Source of the DNA: Fremontodendron californicum
Lineage: Eukaryota > Streptophyta > Magnoliopsida > Malvales > Malvaceae
Direction of reading: 5' to 3'
DNA length: 64,000 nucleotides
NCBI GenBank assembly: GCA_030761205.1
Contig: JAULJL010000035.1
Location: 15,727,001 to 15,791,000, forward strand
Made by a program: the position numbers and the translations under genes. A model generated the notes under the pieces. It saw only the letters and a program-made list of their open reading frames with translations. It did no database searches and was not told the DNA's origin. The stretch's first letter is position 1; the number at the start of each line of letters is the position of its first letter. Positions 24,555 through 36,065 of the stretch are shown in pieces.

Positions 24555-24923
24555 GTAAGGTCTTTTAACTCTTTTCTAATTTCTCTTTTTTCTTTAAGTG
24601 AATTCTTTGAATGGTTTTTTTTTTTTTTGTGTCTGGAAAATACGGTGTAATATGGATATGGAAAATTCTGTTTTTCTTTTTTTCTTTTTTGGGTTTTGTT
24701 CAATAGTAGCTAATTTATCTGTCTCAGTTGGTTACTTTTTAGTTATGTAATGATTTTCTTCCATGTAAGTAGTGTATAGACAATTTTGTTTACTTTAAAA
24801 AAATTAAATTTATAGTTTTTTACAATTTTTATTGGTTTATTTGGTAGATTTATATACATATATATATAATTTTGTTGCTTTACCATTTACAAAGGTATGC
24901 TTTTAATTTTCATGTTCTAGCAG
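24555..24923 (+). other. Intron in the ARF16 5' UTR
   Basis: AAAG|GTAAGG at 24551-24560 is a strong donor, and TTCTAGCAG ending at 24923 is a good acceptor (the AG at 24920 is an alternative). The CT-rich leader upstream contains no ATG, and the downstream 5' UTR segment leads to the start codon at 24995. A leader intron fits what I know of ARF10/16/17-type genes. Confidence 0.6.
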
Positions 24924-24974
24924 GATAATCATCAAGTGAGAAAACAGAGTAAAAAATAAAGGGTAGTTATTTGT

Positions 24975-24998
24975 ATGCCCGCCGGAATTGAAAAATGA
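24975..24998 (+). promoter_or_regulatory. Seven-codon uORF overlapping the ARF16 start codon
   Basis: ATG at 24975 opens MPAGIEK and ends with TGA at 24996-24998. That TGA overlaps the main ATG (24995-24997) as ATGA, one base out of frame. In the spliced leader this is the only upstream ATG I find. A ribosome finishing the uORF would stop exactly on the main start, so translation of ARF16 could depend on leaky scanning (the uORF context TTTGTATGC is weak) or on local reinitiation. Whether this is used is inference. Confidence 0.6.
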
Positions 24999-27352
24999 TA
25001 ACAGTCATGGATTCTAGGAAAGAACTCATGAAGAATTCAGAAAAATGCTTAGATCCTCAACTATGGCATGCCTGTGCTGGTGGCATGGCACAAATGCCAT
25101 CAGTGAACTCCAAGGTGTTCTACTTTCCTCAAGGTCATGCTGAACATACCAATGGGAATGTAGATTTTGGGAATTTTTCGATTCCTTCACTTATCCTATG
25201 TCGAGTTTCCGCCGTTAAGTTTATGGCAGATCCTGAAACCGATGAGGTTTATGCTAAAATTATGTTGGTTCCTTTGAGAGAGAATGATTTTGGGTATGAA
25301 GATGATGGTTTTGATGGAAATATTGGGATTGAGAATCCTGAAAAATCAGCTTCCTTTGCTAAGACATTGACTCAATCTGATGCTAATAATGGTGGGGGTT
25401 TCTCAGTTCCGCGCTATTGTGCAGAGACTATATTTCCTAGGTTGGATTATAATGCAGAACCTCCTGTTCAGACCATTCTTGCAAAGGATGTCCATGGTGA
25501 GGTTTGGAAATTTAGGCATATATATAGGGGGACACCTCGTCGGCATCTTTTGACGACAGGGTGGAGTAATTTTGTGAATCACAAGAAGCTTGTGGCTGGT
25601 GATTCAATTGTGTTTCTGAGAGCCGAGAACGGAGATCTTTGCGTGGGAATTCGTAGGGCGAAGAGAGGAATTGGGAGTGGACATGAGTATCCATCTGGGT
25701 GGAATTCAGGGGATGGAAGCTTTGGTTCACAAATTGGGGGTTATTCTCCATTCTTGAGGGAGGAGGAGAGTAAATTGATGAGGAAGGATTCTAATGGGGA
25801 TCTGAGGGGAAGAGTAAGGGCCGAGTCTGTGATTGAAGCTGTGACTCTTGCTGCCGGTGGACAACCCTTTGAGGTTGTTTACTATCCACGAGCAAGCACT
25901 CCCGAGTTCTGTGTGAAGGCCTCATCAGTTAGAGCTGCAATGCAAATCCATTGGTATGCTGGTATGCGGTTCAAAATGCCTTTCGAAACTGAGGACTCTT
26001 CACGGATTAGCTGGTTCATGGGGACAATATCTACTGCTCAGGTTGTTGATCCCATCCGTTGGCCTAATTCTCCATGGCGTCTTCTGCAGGTATTTTAAAT
26101 TTTGTCATAAGTCATCTTCATAGTTTTACTCCATAGATTGATTGTCATTGAATTAGCAATTCTATGCCCTTCAGAATTCAACTTAGTCCTCATATGTTAG
26201 AAAAATAGTTAACATCCATATTTTCCAAGCATTATATTCTGCTAATAGGTTTGTTTCTAATATCTTTTTCTCGAATTAACATCTTTCAGGTAGCATGGGA
26301 TGAGCCAGATTTACTCCACAACGTGAAGCGCGTTAACCCATGGTTGGTTGAATTGGTCACAAACATACCAGCAATCAATCTTAATCCTTTCTCACCACCA
26401 AGGAAAAAGATGCGGTTTCCACAACACCCAGACTTTTCGTTACTTAGCCAAATTTCAATGCCATCATTTTCCGGCAACTCTTTCAGGTCCAGCAGCCCCG
26501 TATGTTGCATTGCAGACAACATTCCTGGAGGCATACAGGGAGCCAGGCATGCACCATTCGAATTATCTTCATCAGATCTCCATTCCAACAAGCTGCGCTC
26601 GGGTCTGTTTCCACTTGGTTTTCATCAACTTGATCATACTGCCCCACCTACTAGACTCTCCAGTGACAACTTTTCTAGTGACAACGGGAACAATAGGAAT
26701 ATATCCTCCTTGCTAACAATAGGAAATCCTACCCAGAGTTTGAAAGAAAGCAATGAAATAAAGACACCCCATATCTTATTGTTTGGTCAACTCATTTTCA
26801 GTGAGCAGCAGGCTTCTCAGAGCTGCTCAGGTGATACAGTTGGAAACAATTCATCAGATGGGAATACAGCGAAGACTGCAATTTCTTCTGACGGCTCTGG
26901 ATCTGCATTACATCAAAATGCTCGGGAAAATTCTTCAGATGAAGGGTCTCCTTGGTGCAAAGATCATCAAAAAACTGATTTGGAGACTGGTCATTGCAAA
27001 GTGTTCATGGAATCAGAGAATGTAGGAAGAACCCTTGATCTTTCGGTTCTAGGATCATACGAAGAGCTGTATGGGAAGCTTGCCAACATGTTTGGCATAG
27101 AAAGTTCAGAGATGCTGAGCAGTGTGCTCTACCGCGATGATGCCGGTTCTGTTAAACACACAGGAGAAGAGCCCTTCAGGTACTAGTGGTTCTCTTAGCA
27201 TAACTTCCTTTTGCTTACTAAACATTTGCTTTTGATTTGTCCAAGGTTAGTTAATGTTTTCTTAATGCTTTATGTCTTGCAGTGAGTTTCTGAAGACAGC
27301 AAGGAGGCTAACGATTCTTATGGATTCAGGCAGTGACAACTTAGAAAGATAG
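24995..27352 (+). CDS. ARF16: Auxin response factor 16-like (class C ARF, miR160 target)
   Basis: A nuclear transcription factor that binds auxin-response elements; class C ARFs are generally repressors. Exons 24995-26089, 26290-27179 and 27283-27352 give 684 residues, with GT-AG introns. Visible domains: the N-terminal dimerisation segment with LDPQLWHACAGGM; the B3 DNA-binding domain from F121 (FAKTLTQSDANNGGGFSVPR, then RGTPRRHLLTTGW) to about 225; the auxin-response/ancillary domain (PFEVVYYPRASTPEFCVK to PWRLLQVAWDEPD), which spans the first intron; a Ser/Pro-rich middle; and a C-terminal PB1 domain from about 595 (GHCKVFMES, GRTLDLSVLGSYEEL) into exon 3. The start MITVMD matches the remembered Arabidopsis ARF16 pattern better than the in-frame ATG at 25007. 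The middle region carries the miR160 site. ARF10 is the nearest alternative name, but length and start favour ARF16. Confidence 0.95.
26529..26549 (+). promoter_or_regulatory. miR160 target site in the ARF16 mRNA
   Basis: AGGCATACAGGGAGCCAGGC plus a final A matches the complement of plant miR160 at 20 of 21 positions; the one mismatch is opposite the 3' terminal base of the miRNA. It lies in exon 2 at about codons 445-452 (GIQGARH), the place conserved in ARF10/16/17. Cleavage would be expected near the middle of the site. Confidence 0.95.
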
Positions 27353-29340
27353 AGATCAAGGAATTTTTGCTAATTGTACAGTTTTCCAAGTCTGGTTTTT
27401 ATTTTCATTTCATTTCTTCTCGGGTAGTTGTGGGAAAGCTCAAATTTCACCCATTTTTATGAAACTCTAAACCACATTTTGTTGGTTAACTTAAATTTTC
27501 TGTGGACAGAAAAGGATCCATTTCCTTTGTCTTATTTATTAAGTCTGAGTCCTAGAAACTGTATACTTATGAAAGAAAAGGCGCAAGCCTCCGTTTTGTT
27601 CCTCATGGAGTGTAGGGCTGCAACATGCTGAATAAGTTTTCCTAGTTAAGGCTTTGTTGCATATCTGCCTAAGAAATGGAGAAAACTTTTCGTTTAAGAT
27701 GACTTAAAAGTTATTTATCAATTTTATGATTAACCAGACAAATTATAATCAAATTTTTTTATATATTTTTTTTCATAGAAGAATCCATGCCATCTTCTTT
27801 GCATTTAGCATGGAGTTTCTGACATTTGATTCAGTAAATACATGGTATGTTGTTTCGGTTTTTCATTTTTCTTGAAATAGCTGTGTTTGATAATATGTCC
27901 GACGAATATTTGGATATGGGTATGGGGATATGATGTTGTATCAAGAATTCCTAATTGGTTACTTCAATGTATGTGGACTATAGTTAAAAAGTCATAGAAC
28001 TCTTTATTAGTTTCTTGTTTTTTTTTTTCCATTGCTAAGCAATGAAATCATTTTCAATATGATGAGGCAGCCATTGTCAGTCTGAACATTAGATGGTCAG
28101 TCTGATAAGGTGTTCTTCTTTGAACATTGCAAGAATCAGACAAAAGCATCCTTAACCAGCTGTTGTTAGGGTAAGGGGTCTTAGATTTTGAAATAACTTT
28201 CTAGCAAGCACAAAAGTCTAATAGCTTAATTCAAGAGAACCCTAGACCTATAGACTGAAATGGGATTTATATTTATTTATTGACAGGGGGAGACATTTCT
28301 TTGATTTTGAATCACTTCTTTCAGATTAAGACAGATAAAAATCACATTTTTTTCTGGGACCCTTTTTGTCCATGTCTTATTTATGTAATAACTTGCATAA
28401 TTCTAGAGATCCTAACTCTTCTGCTTGTTTATCATGTCTGTCTGAAACTTCCAAGATAGGGATAAAAACCAAACTAAGAAAAGGGTTAGGTGTTTCACAT
28501 TTAGTGGGAACCATGGTGCTCGAGAAACACAAATTAGACTGTTTATATCTAAAACTAAAAGGGTGTTGAAATTGTTAGGTAGCAACAATATTTTATATGG
28601 CAAAATATTTATATATGGATCTTGGCAAGAGTTTGACATAAAGATCATATAAAAATACTCCTTTTTCAAATCCTGAAATCTTTTATATTTTAAGTTGCCA
28701 TCCTTAAATGTTTTATGTTTGAAAGAACCATCTGGTGGAGAATAGGAATGGGGTTGTCTTGGATTGAAGTTAAGAAAGAGTTTTGAGATTAAGATCATAG
28801 ATTTAAATTGCGGTTGCAGATATGTTTTTGATTTCATCGTGTTTATTGTAATTTATGGACTTAACGAATGCTGTCGCGATCAATTACGATAAATACCATC
28901 CATGAAAAAAATTGAAATCACATAATAACAATAGTTAACGTTGATATTGTTATTTAAATCCTTGGTTAAAACTTAAAACATTTCAATATTTTAAGGAGTA
29001 AAACTTGGATTCTATGTTAGACCAGAAAATAGGGAGAGCCAAGCCGGGTCACAAGGCATTGGATGTGCAAAGATTATCTTTTGCACATACATTTCCTAGG
29101 GATTGCCAAATAAAGCGTTTTAACCAAAGTCAACTCCCGCAAGCCATGTACACTCTCTCTCTCATACATGCACTTGATTTTTGGTATATAAAATAGATAT
29201 TTAGTCTTTCAAATCAAGATAAGATTAAATCTGCTCAAGAATCAAGTTATTCGTCCAAATTCGAAGGTTCAATCATATGTTGGAGGGTTTGAACAAAAAT
29301 ATTAAGCTAAAAATATGGGTTTGGATAAAAAAATGAGATC
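27353..29340. other. ARF16 3' UTR and gene-free intergenic DNA
   Basis: The first few hundred bases after the stop are likely ARF16 3' UTR; I cannot place the polyadenylation site with confidence. No other gene is supported to 29340. At about 27885-27945 a fragment (TGTCCGACGAATATTTGGAT, GGGTATGGGGATATGAT) resembles the inside of the CTATGTT-ended MITEs found at 55-57 kb. Confidence 0.5.
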
Positions 29341-29751
29341 CGTTTAAAAAATAGGCTGGGCTTTAGCTCCAACTATCAAGGTCCGAGCTCGATCTGCCCA
29401 TTTTTCATTTATATAATATATTATTTTTATATATGATGTCATTTATATCATATAAAAAATAAATATATATAATATTATAGTGTAAATGTTTAAAAATATG
29501 CTAAGTTATCTTGGTTTTAAAACTTAATAAAAGGAAATTAAATTACTAAAATTAAATAATAAAAAAAAATATTTGTTTAATTTTTTTTTTTAAATGAGCG
29601 GGTCTAAACGGGTTTGGACTACCCATTTACAAATATGCGGGCTTGGACAGAATTTTAGGCCTATATTTCGGGTTGGGCCGGGCTTGGACAAGTATATATG
29701 GTGTTGGTACCATACCTAAGCCCGACCCGAACCCGGTCCATGAGCACCTCT
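29340..29751. mobile_element. GGGTCGGGC-rich MITE, partial (left end unclear)
   Basis: The stretch has GGGTTGGGCCGGGCTTGGAC and CCCGACCCGAACCCGGTCC, and ends GAGCACCTCT, like the TAGA-ended elements at 45056 and 62839. The target site on the right was later duplicated by insertion of the next element. I could not find a convincing left terminus or duplication, so the start is approximate. Confidence 0.4.
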
Positions 29752-29754
29752 AGG

Positions 29755-30264
29755 TAGGGCTGTTCACTATTCGGTTTTAACCGAATTAACCGACCGAAAT
29801 TTAATTCGGTTCGGTTAATCGGTTAACCGAATAAAGTTCGGTTCGGTTAACGGTTAAAGATTTTGAAGAATTTCGGTTTTCGGTTAATTCGGTTCGGTTA
29901 AGCGAAAATAACCAAATTACACGAATTAACCGAAATTCTTCAAAAAGTCATTATTTAATGCTTTTCGATAATTTTTTTTTAAAATTAATTTATATATTAA
30001 TAAATTATTATTTTTTTGATTGGTTGGACTTGGATGGATAATTTGGATACAAAATCATGTAAAAAAATAGGTTAGCAAAATAAATTTCTTATTTATTTCG
30101 GTTAATTCGGAAACCGACCGAATTAACCGAAATAATTTCGGTTCGGTTAATTAACCGAACTAATTATTCCGTTCGGTTAACGGTTAATAGAAAAAAATTT
30201 CGGTTAATTCGGTTATGGGTAATTCGATTCGGTTATTAACCGAATTAACCGAATGAACACCCTT
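29755..30264. mobile_element. CGGTTAA-rich MITE, 510 bp, with 9-bp target duplication
   Basis: The ends TAGGGCTGTTCA and TGAACACCCTT are inverted. The element is packed with CGGTTAATTCGG/CCGAATTAACCG motifs at both ends. It is flanked by a perfect 9-bp duplication, ACCTCTAGG (29746-29754 and 30265-30273). That duplicated target contains the terminus of the older element to its left, so this is a nested insertion. A 9-bp duplication suggests mobilisation by Mutator-type transposase, though no sequence shows which one. Confidence 0.85.
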
Positions 30265-30273
30265 ACCTCTAGG

Positions 30274-33104
30274 CAAGATGTATCGTATTTATAGAATTAG
30301 ATCGGTTTTATGATTGGATCTATTGATCTGGTGATTTAATTTTTTTTATTTAGATCAATTTTTAATTGGATCATTTATGCAATTAATTTAAAAAATTTGT
30401 ATTGAATTGTAGAGTTTATAAAAAAATCAATGAACTGTCAGAATTTTTATTTATTCATATCAATTAAAATGAATTTTCAAAATAATTTTAAAATCGTACT
30501 TAACTTAATTTTGTATATTAATTATTGATTCTTTTATTATTTTTCTTTAAAAGTTTAACAGAAAGAAAACATTACAATATACTAAGAATAAAAAAAATCT
30601 TTATAAACTTAGTTTTTTTTTTTTTGTTGGTATTTTTTAAATAATAATGGATATTTCTAATTATCATAATTTTTAGTTGTAAAATTACCTAAAATATTTA
30701 TATAATCTATATTCTTTTATAATACTTTAATTAACCAAACATTGATTTAAATGATTCAATGGTTGAACCATTTGATATGAGATTCGGAGTCTTGAATGGA
30801 TCATTCTTTGATCCAGTTCTGATAATATGATCGTATTCTGCAAAAATCATGCATTCAAGATTAAAAAAGCCACGGATAAGATTTGAACTCAAAATTGCTT
30901 ACATAAAAAAAAAAAAATGAACCTAACAATTAAGCTAACTGGCCTCTCTTGATGATCATCCACACTCTTATACACGAAATAGATGCTAAGTATATGATTT
31001 TTTTAGGTCAATTGTTGTATATATTAGCAACCATAATTTCTTGTTACTAGCACATAGTTTGAATTTTAGTTTGAATTCATCTAATGAGATTGAAGAATTA
31101 GAGAAATTCCAAAAAAATGACAATATTCATTGAATCCAAATGATGTGAAATGGGGCTATGAAAAACTTTAGATTTCCGATTCATAAAAAGAAAGAAAAAA
31201 TGATGTAATTAGATCAATCAAATTAACAGGTATTTTAAGCCAAGTTGCAGAATGAATTTTTTGTTAGCCTTCATTTTATTTATAAAATTGAGATAGTGCT
31301 GTTATGTTTATGTTTTATCATTTATATATTTTAGAGTTTTGCTAATGAGTGTCCTTAAGATAACTGTTAGCAATCTTATATTTAATTGTAAAAATAATTT
31401 TAAATTAAATTCTTAAACAATTTGATGAAATCCATGCATTTTCTTTAAGTAAACCCAAAAAAAAATATGATTTTAAAATTTCAACCATAAAAGTTTGACT
31501 CTTGTGCTAGACAACAACATAAATAAAACATTGGGATTTGAATAAAGTGTACAAAAACCAAACCAAATTACTTAACCTGAGTTGATGATTTTGGACAAGA
31601 GGAAAAAATATGATACAAGTATGACATTTTTAATAGATATAAAAATAGTGTAATAAATATGATATCATATGTTTAAATATGATATGTTTAATACATATAT
31701 CATATTTATATTTAAAATTTTGATGCATCAAATAATTTATATTGTATTTATATTTATATAATTAATAAAAAAAAACATAAAATATGATAAACATACACAA
31801 ATTATCAAATCTACGAGTTAACCAGCTGGGGCTAGTTGTTTAAAGATTGCAGGTCAAATAGGCAAAGCCTTGAACTGGCTTCACTTGGAATTGCACAAGG
31901 CAGACAAAGATTCGTGAGTCAAGGAATGCTGCCCAGCCCCCCTCTTTTAAAAATTGTTAAGTCACACACTGTTGACATCAAAAAATAAAAAATAAAAAAT
32001 AGGGTTACCAAATACTCAATATCTCACTCTTTTAAAAATTCTAAAAAAAAAAAAAAAAAGTTCAATTCATAGATTAGCTAAGTTGAAGTTCTCTTGATAT
32101 TATCGTGTGTTTTTCTCTTTTCCCCTCCATTAACTTATTATTAGTTTTCTTAATTATTTCACGTATTTATCAGATAAAGAAAATAATTGGAATTTAATTT
32201 TTTTATTTAAAAAATAATAAATTTGAATTAGGTTCAAATTATAAAATATATATATATATATATACCAATAAATTTTTGTCTCAATGGTAAGAGAAGAAGT
32301 ATCAATTCAAATCTCATAATATATGAGTTTTGTTTAATTTTATGTTATATAATTTATTTATTTATTTATTTCACGAATGTACTATTTGATATAATTAAAG
32401 TATATGATTGTGATAATAATTTTTACTTACAAATTTGGAACAAGCTTTCCTTCCCTTTTGAATCTTTCCCAGAAAAAAGAAAAAAGAAAGACATTTCTAT
32501 TTTTGCCAAAATCAATATAATATATACATATTTTTTATATTGATGTGTATATATATATATATATATATATACACCTATTTCTAAGACATGTCAAATGTAG
32601 TTTAATTGTACGACATCAAAAACAATGCTAGAATATTACAGAAGTAAAATGGTTGGCATGCTTAGACATTACAACTCTTGGATTCATCAAGATTGGCACA
32701 CAGAAAAACAAGGTTCTTTTTCAAACAAAACAAAGATAAAAAAAATTGACAGATTACATATATTCCATCCATGTTGTGGAAAGATAAAAAGCACAGATAT
32801 CATGTTAGAAGAAAAGGAAGAATGCAATAACATAAAGTGGTTCGACTATGGTGATCTACATGCATGAGAAAAGATTCAAATGACTACATTGTTGATATTA
32901 TTGAATTGTTATAGCTTATACAAGAGTGTTCTATTTATATAAAAGGTTCTCACCAATTTAGGAAAGAATTAAGCAAAAATATCGTATCGTAATCTATAAT
33001 ATATCGTATCGTAATACTTAATATATCTAATTACATTTATTATTTTAACACTCCCTCTCAAAATCAATGTGGTATTGTAAATATTAACTTGAGTTTGTTA
33101 AGCA
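30274..33104. other. Gene-free AT-rich intergenic DNA
   Basis: No gene is supported. (AT)n microsatellites lie near 32250-32264 and 32551-32571. The stretch 31826-31916 has an open frame reading like the end of an exon (KIAGQIGKALNWLHLELHK then stop), without recognisable relatives. The open frame at 32625 has no support. Confidence 0.5.
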
Positions 33105-33485
33105 ATAAATGAACATGTGACGAAACATGCAGCAGATACAGGAAAACATGATGTAACACGTTATTTAAAAATCTGACGTGGCGGAACACGCAGCAGGTAC
33201 AGAAAAACGTGACGTAACACGTTGCAGGAAAATCTGACGTGGCGGAACACGAAGCAGGTACAGAAAAACGTGGCGTAACACGTTACAAGAAAATCTGATG
33301 TAGCGGAACACGCAGTAGGTACAGGAAAACGTGACATAACACGTTGGAGGAAAATTTGACGTGGCGAAATATGCAACAGGTACAGAAAAATCTGACGTGG
33401 CGGAACACGCGGTAGGTATAAAAAAATCTGACGTGGTGGAACACGTAACAGGTACACAAAAACGTGGTGTAACACGCAACAAGAA
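33105..33485. repeat. 61-bp minisatellite with interspersed partial units
   Basis: TAACACGTT recurs at 33154, 33215, 33276 and 33337 (61-bp period) with AAAATCTGACGTGGCGGAAC and CAGGTACAGAAAAACGTG in each unit. Later units are shortened. The reverse-strand open frames over this array (Cys/Phe/Arg-rich repeats) result from the unit period and are not called as genes. Confidence 0.9.
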
Positions 33486-33523
33486 AACAGAAAAACACAG
33501 GCAGAAGAACATAATAGATATGG

Positions 33524-34080
33524 TACCATGTTAAGCATCGAACCTAAAACCAATTGGTGATAAGTGGAGAGGCCCAACTTGAATATAAGACTACAGGCAA
33601 TCCAGAATTTAACCGATGTGGGATAACACCATTTTAACAGGCCCCCATCACTTGTAGGCGGATACCTAGGAGCCTACCACGTAACAAACTCAGAAGGGGT
33701 ATAAAGCAGAAACAACATAACAGAACTTAGGCTCTGATACTAGACCTGACAATATTGGACACGACACAGAAAAAATAATTAAAAACACGACAAGAAAAAG
33801 GAACACGAACCCGACACGAATACACGAATGTCTCAAAATCTATATAATACGAATTATTAACGTATCAAAGTTTATATAAATATAAAATACCTTAAACATG
33901 ATTATGACACGACAAAATACACGAACACGACATGGATACACAAATTGCCAAGTCTACCTGATACCATGTTAAGCATCCAACCTAAAACCAATTGGTGATA
34001 AGTGAAGAGGCCCAACTTGAATATAAGATCACAAGCAATCCAGAATTTAATTGATGTGGGATAACACCACTTTAACACAT
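33524..34080. mobile_element. Degraded retroelement fragment with two 115-bp direct copies
   Basis: ACCTAAAACCAATTGGTGAT, AGAGGCCCAACTTGAATATA and GATGTGGGATAACACCA occur at about 33540-33632 and again at about 33977-34072. Between them are GGCTCTGATAC and CATGTTAAGCATCC, which together restore the GCTCTGATACCATG motif common near LTRs of plant copia-type elements. The motif is now split by the MITE at 33741-33955. No coding remains. Confidence 0.5.
33741..33955. mobile_element. GTGTCGTGTT-type MITE, 215 bp, imperfect 9-bp duplication
   Basis: The ends TAGACCTGACAAT and ATTGCCAAGTCT(A) are inverted. The interior is rich in CACGACACG/CGAACACGAC. The flanks CTCTGATAC (33732-33740) and ACCTGATAC (33956-33964) match at 7 of 9 positions. 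Termini and duplication size match the other TAGA-ended elements in the window. Confidence 0.7.
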
Positions 34081-34545
34081 GTATTAATCAGAATTATTGA
34101 ACTTCAAATGAAAATTATTAAAATTTAAAAGTAAAGTTAAAAAAGGAAAAAATGTTAAAAAGTGTCTATAAGCACTTAAAAGATAATATAATAAAAAAAT
34201 ATAATTAGTTTATTTATTATCTTTTTTGAACTTGGTAAAAAAAGTTCATTAAATTTGATTACTAATTTTAACAAATGTAAGAGCATTCGTTAATTGGATT
34301 TTTTTATTTTTAATACAAAAATCCAGTCTTCATTATTAATCATGATTTTGATCAACTTTTTTACTTTTAATTTCCAGAAATAAGATAGGGTTATTAGCGT
34401 TCTCTAGAATTAAAAAAAAAAAAAAATTATCAATACTTTATAAATGGTAATTATGTAGGTTAGACAAAGTGTTGAATGTGATAACTCATTGTGGATTTCT
34501 ATAGCATGAAATTGGTGAAATGATGTTTAATGTTTTGTTTCAGAG

Positions 34546-34644
34546 AACGAACAGGATCCAAGAATTCCCATTGACATATATGGTCCAGGGGTCAACCAAA
34601 TCAACCCCCATGAAAATTATACTATTCCAACGTGTGATTGGAGA
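34546..34644 (+). pseudogene. Isolated exon-like fragment of unknown origin
   Basis: After a good acceptor (TGTTTTGTTTCAG, ending about 34544), one frame reads ENEQDPRIPIDIYGPGVNQI and continues NPHENYTIPTCDW before low-complexity sequence. The composition looks protein-coding, unlike the AT-rich surroundings. No partner exons are visible and I do not recognise the family. It may be a relic of a decayed gene or a captured fragment. Confidence 0.3.
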
Positions 34645-35814
34645 AAAAAATTTGTTTACGAGTGTTTTTAAAATGTTTTTTATTTTATTTGTAGTAATAA
34701 TATTGTATTGAATGCAATATATAATTTTACTTTTTTTTATTATTTTTAATACATTGAATGAAAATATTATATTATATATAATCCTTAAAGTATTCTTAAG
34801 ACATTCATTTGTAAAATGCTTTGAAAATTGAATTTTGCTAACGAGTATCCTAAGAACACTTTTTAAAGTTAACATAGATAATAATATCTCCATCCAATAT
34901 ATTAAAAATAATAAATAAAATTATCAATTACTGCATTTTTTTAATATAATGTTATTACTGTAAATATTATATTAAATAACCTTTTAAAAAAATATCTTAC
35001 TTGTTTTTAAGTTTCCTATGCATGCATGCAAATAAATAAAACAAAGTGGCATGGGAAAACAGAATCAAACCATCGAGATTTGAACCACTTAAATGTCTTA
35101 AATTGATTTAGGTTTAAGAATTGTGGTTTTTTTAAGGCCAAAACTAAAATACTTTCGACCTCTCTAACATAGCCTTAGGCCTTGTTTGGTAAAGGCTCAG
35201 TGCGGTGGAGATGTAATTCCCGGCCCAAACTCATAATTTATCTAATAATAATGGAGGTTTCGACTCAAGCCCATAAGTCCTCGTAAAAGAAAAGATTAAA
35301 ATAGGAGAAAGAAAAAGACAGACCGCTTTTTTTTTTTGGCAGACAAAAGAGATTTTTGGGAGAAAAAAAAAATAACGAAACCTTAATAGAATGATTAGAA
35401 TTTCGGAGATTGATCATGTAATTGAAAGTTTGAGGTAAGATTAATCTTTTAATATTTTTAATTTTGATATTTGTGATAAATAAAAAAAAACCCTGTGTTA
35501 GTTTAGGGTTCTTAAACTTTTTAAAATTTCAACATCATTCGATGACTTTTCGATGACATATTGGGTATTAATAGGGGTATAAACAAGACACATGTACTTG
35601 CAAACTATTCGGATATGACTCAAATTTCTTTCTTGAGCTGAGCTCGAACAGCTTAAGTAATCCGAGCGAGCCGAGTTTGAATATCTTAATATTTGATTTG
35701 AATAATCTGCGAACCTAATCAAATTTTTTATTTATAATAATTTTTATTATTAATTTTAATAATTTATCCTTAAAATATATATATATATATACTTAAAAAT
35801 CCTAAAACCTAATT

Positions 35815-36065
35815 TTTCTCATTGTCTCTCTCTCGTCCGGGCCTCTTCCTTCTTTCCCTCCCGGTCCCACTTGCGGCTCCTCCTCCTCTCCCACTCCCAC
35901 TCCCACAATCCCACCCGAGCACCGAGCCTCCTTCATTCTCTGCCACCTGCGGTTCCTTCTCTCCCACTCCCACCCCCACCTGAGCCTGCTTCCTTCTCTC
36001 CCGAGTCTCGCCTGCGCCTTCAACCTGCGGCAATACAACTCCTTCAGGCTTCAGCTTTGTTATAG
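35815..36065. other. GC-richer, pyrimidine-biased island
   Basis: The plus strand is CT-rich (CCTCCTCCTCTCCCACTCCC and similar), contains a short imperfect duplication (CTCTCCCACTCCCAC at about 35887 and 35959) and is followed by a GT-containing, T-rich stretch. It looks like a 5' UTR or first exon of a plant gene with an intron after about 36060, but no coding exon follows that I can link. The open frames crossing it on both strands come from its composition. Confidence 0.3.

Noticed and set aside
24238..24650. Open frames over the ARF16 leader
   Set aside because: CT-rich 5' UTR and leader intron. The frames lack ATG starts in the inferred spliced exon and cross a strong splice donor.
33161..33577. 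Long minus-strand frames rich in Cys, Arg and Phe
   Set aside because: They follow the 61-bp tandem array and occur in several frames at once.
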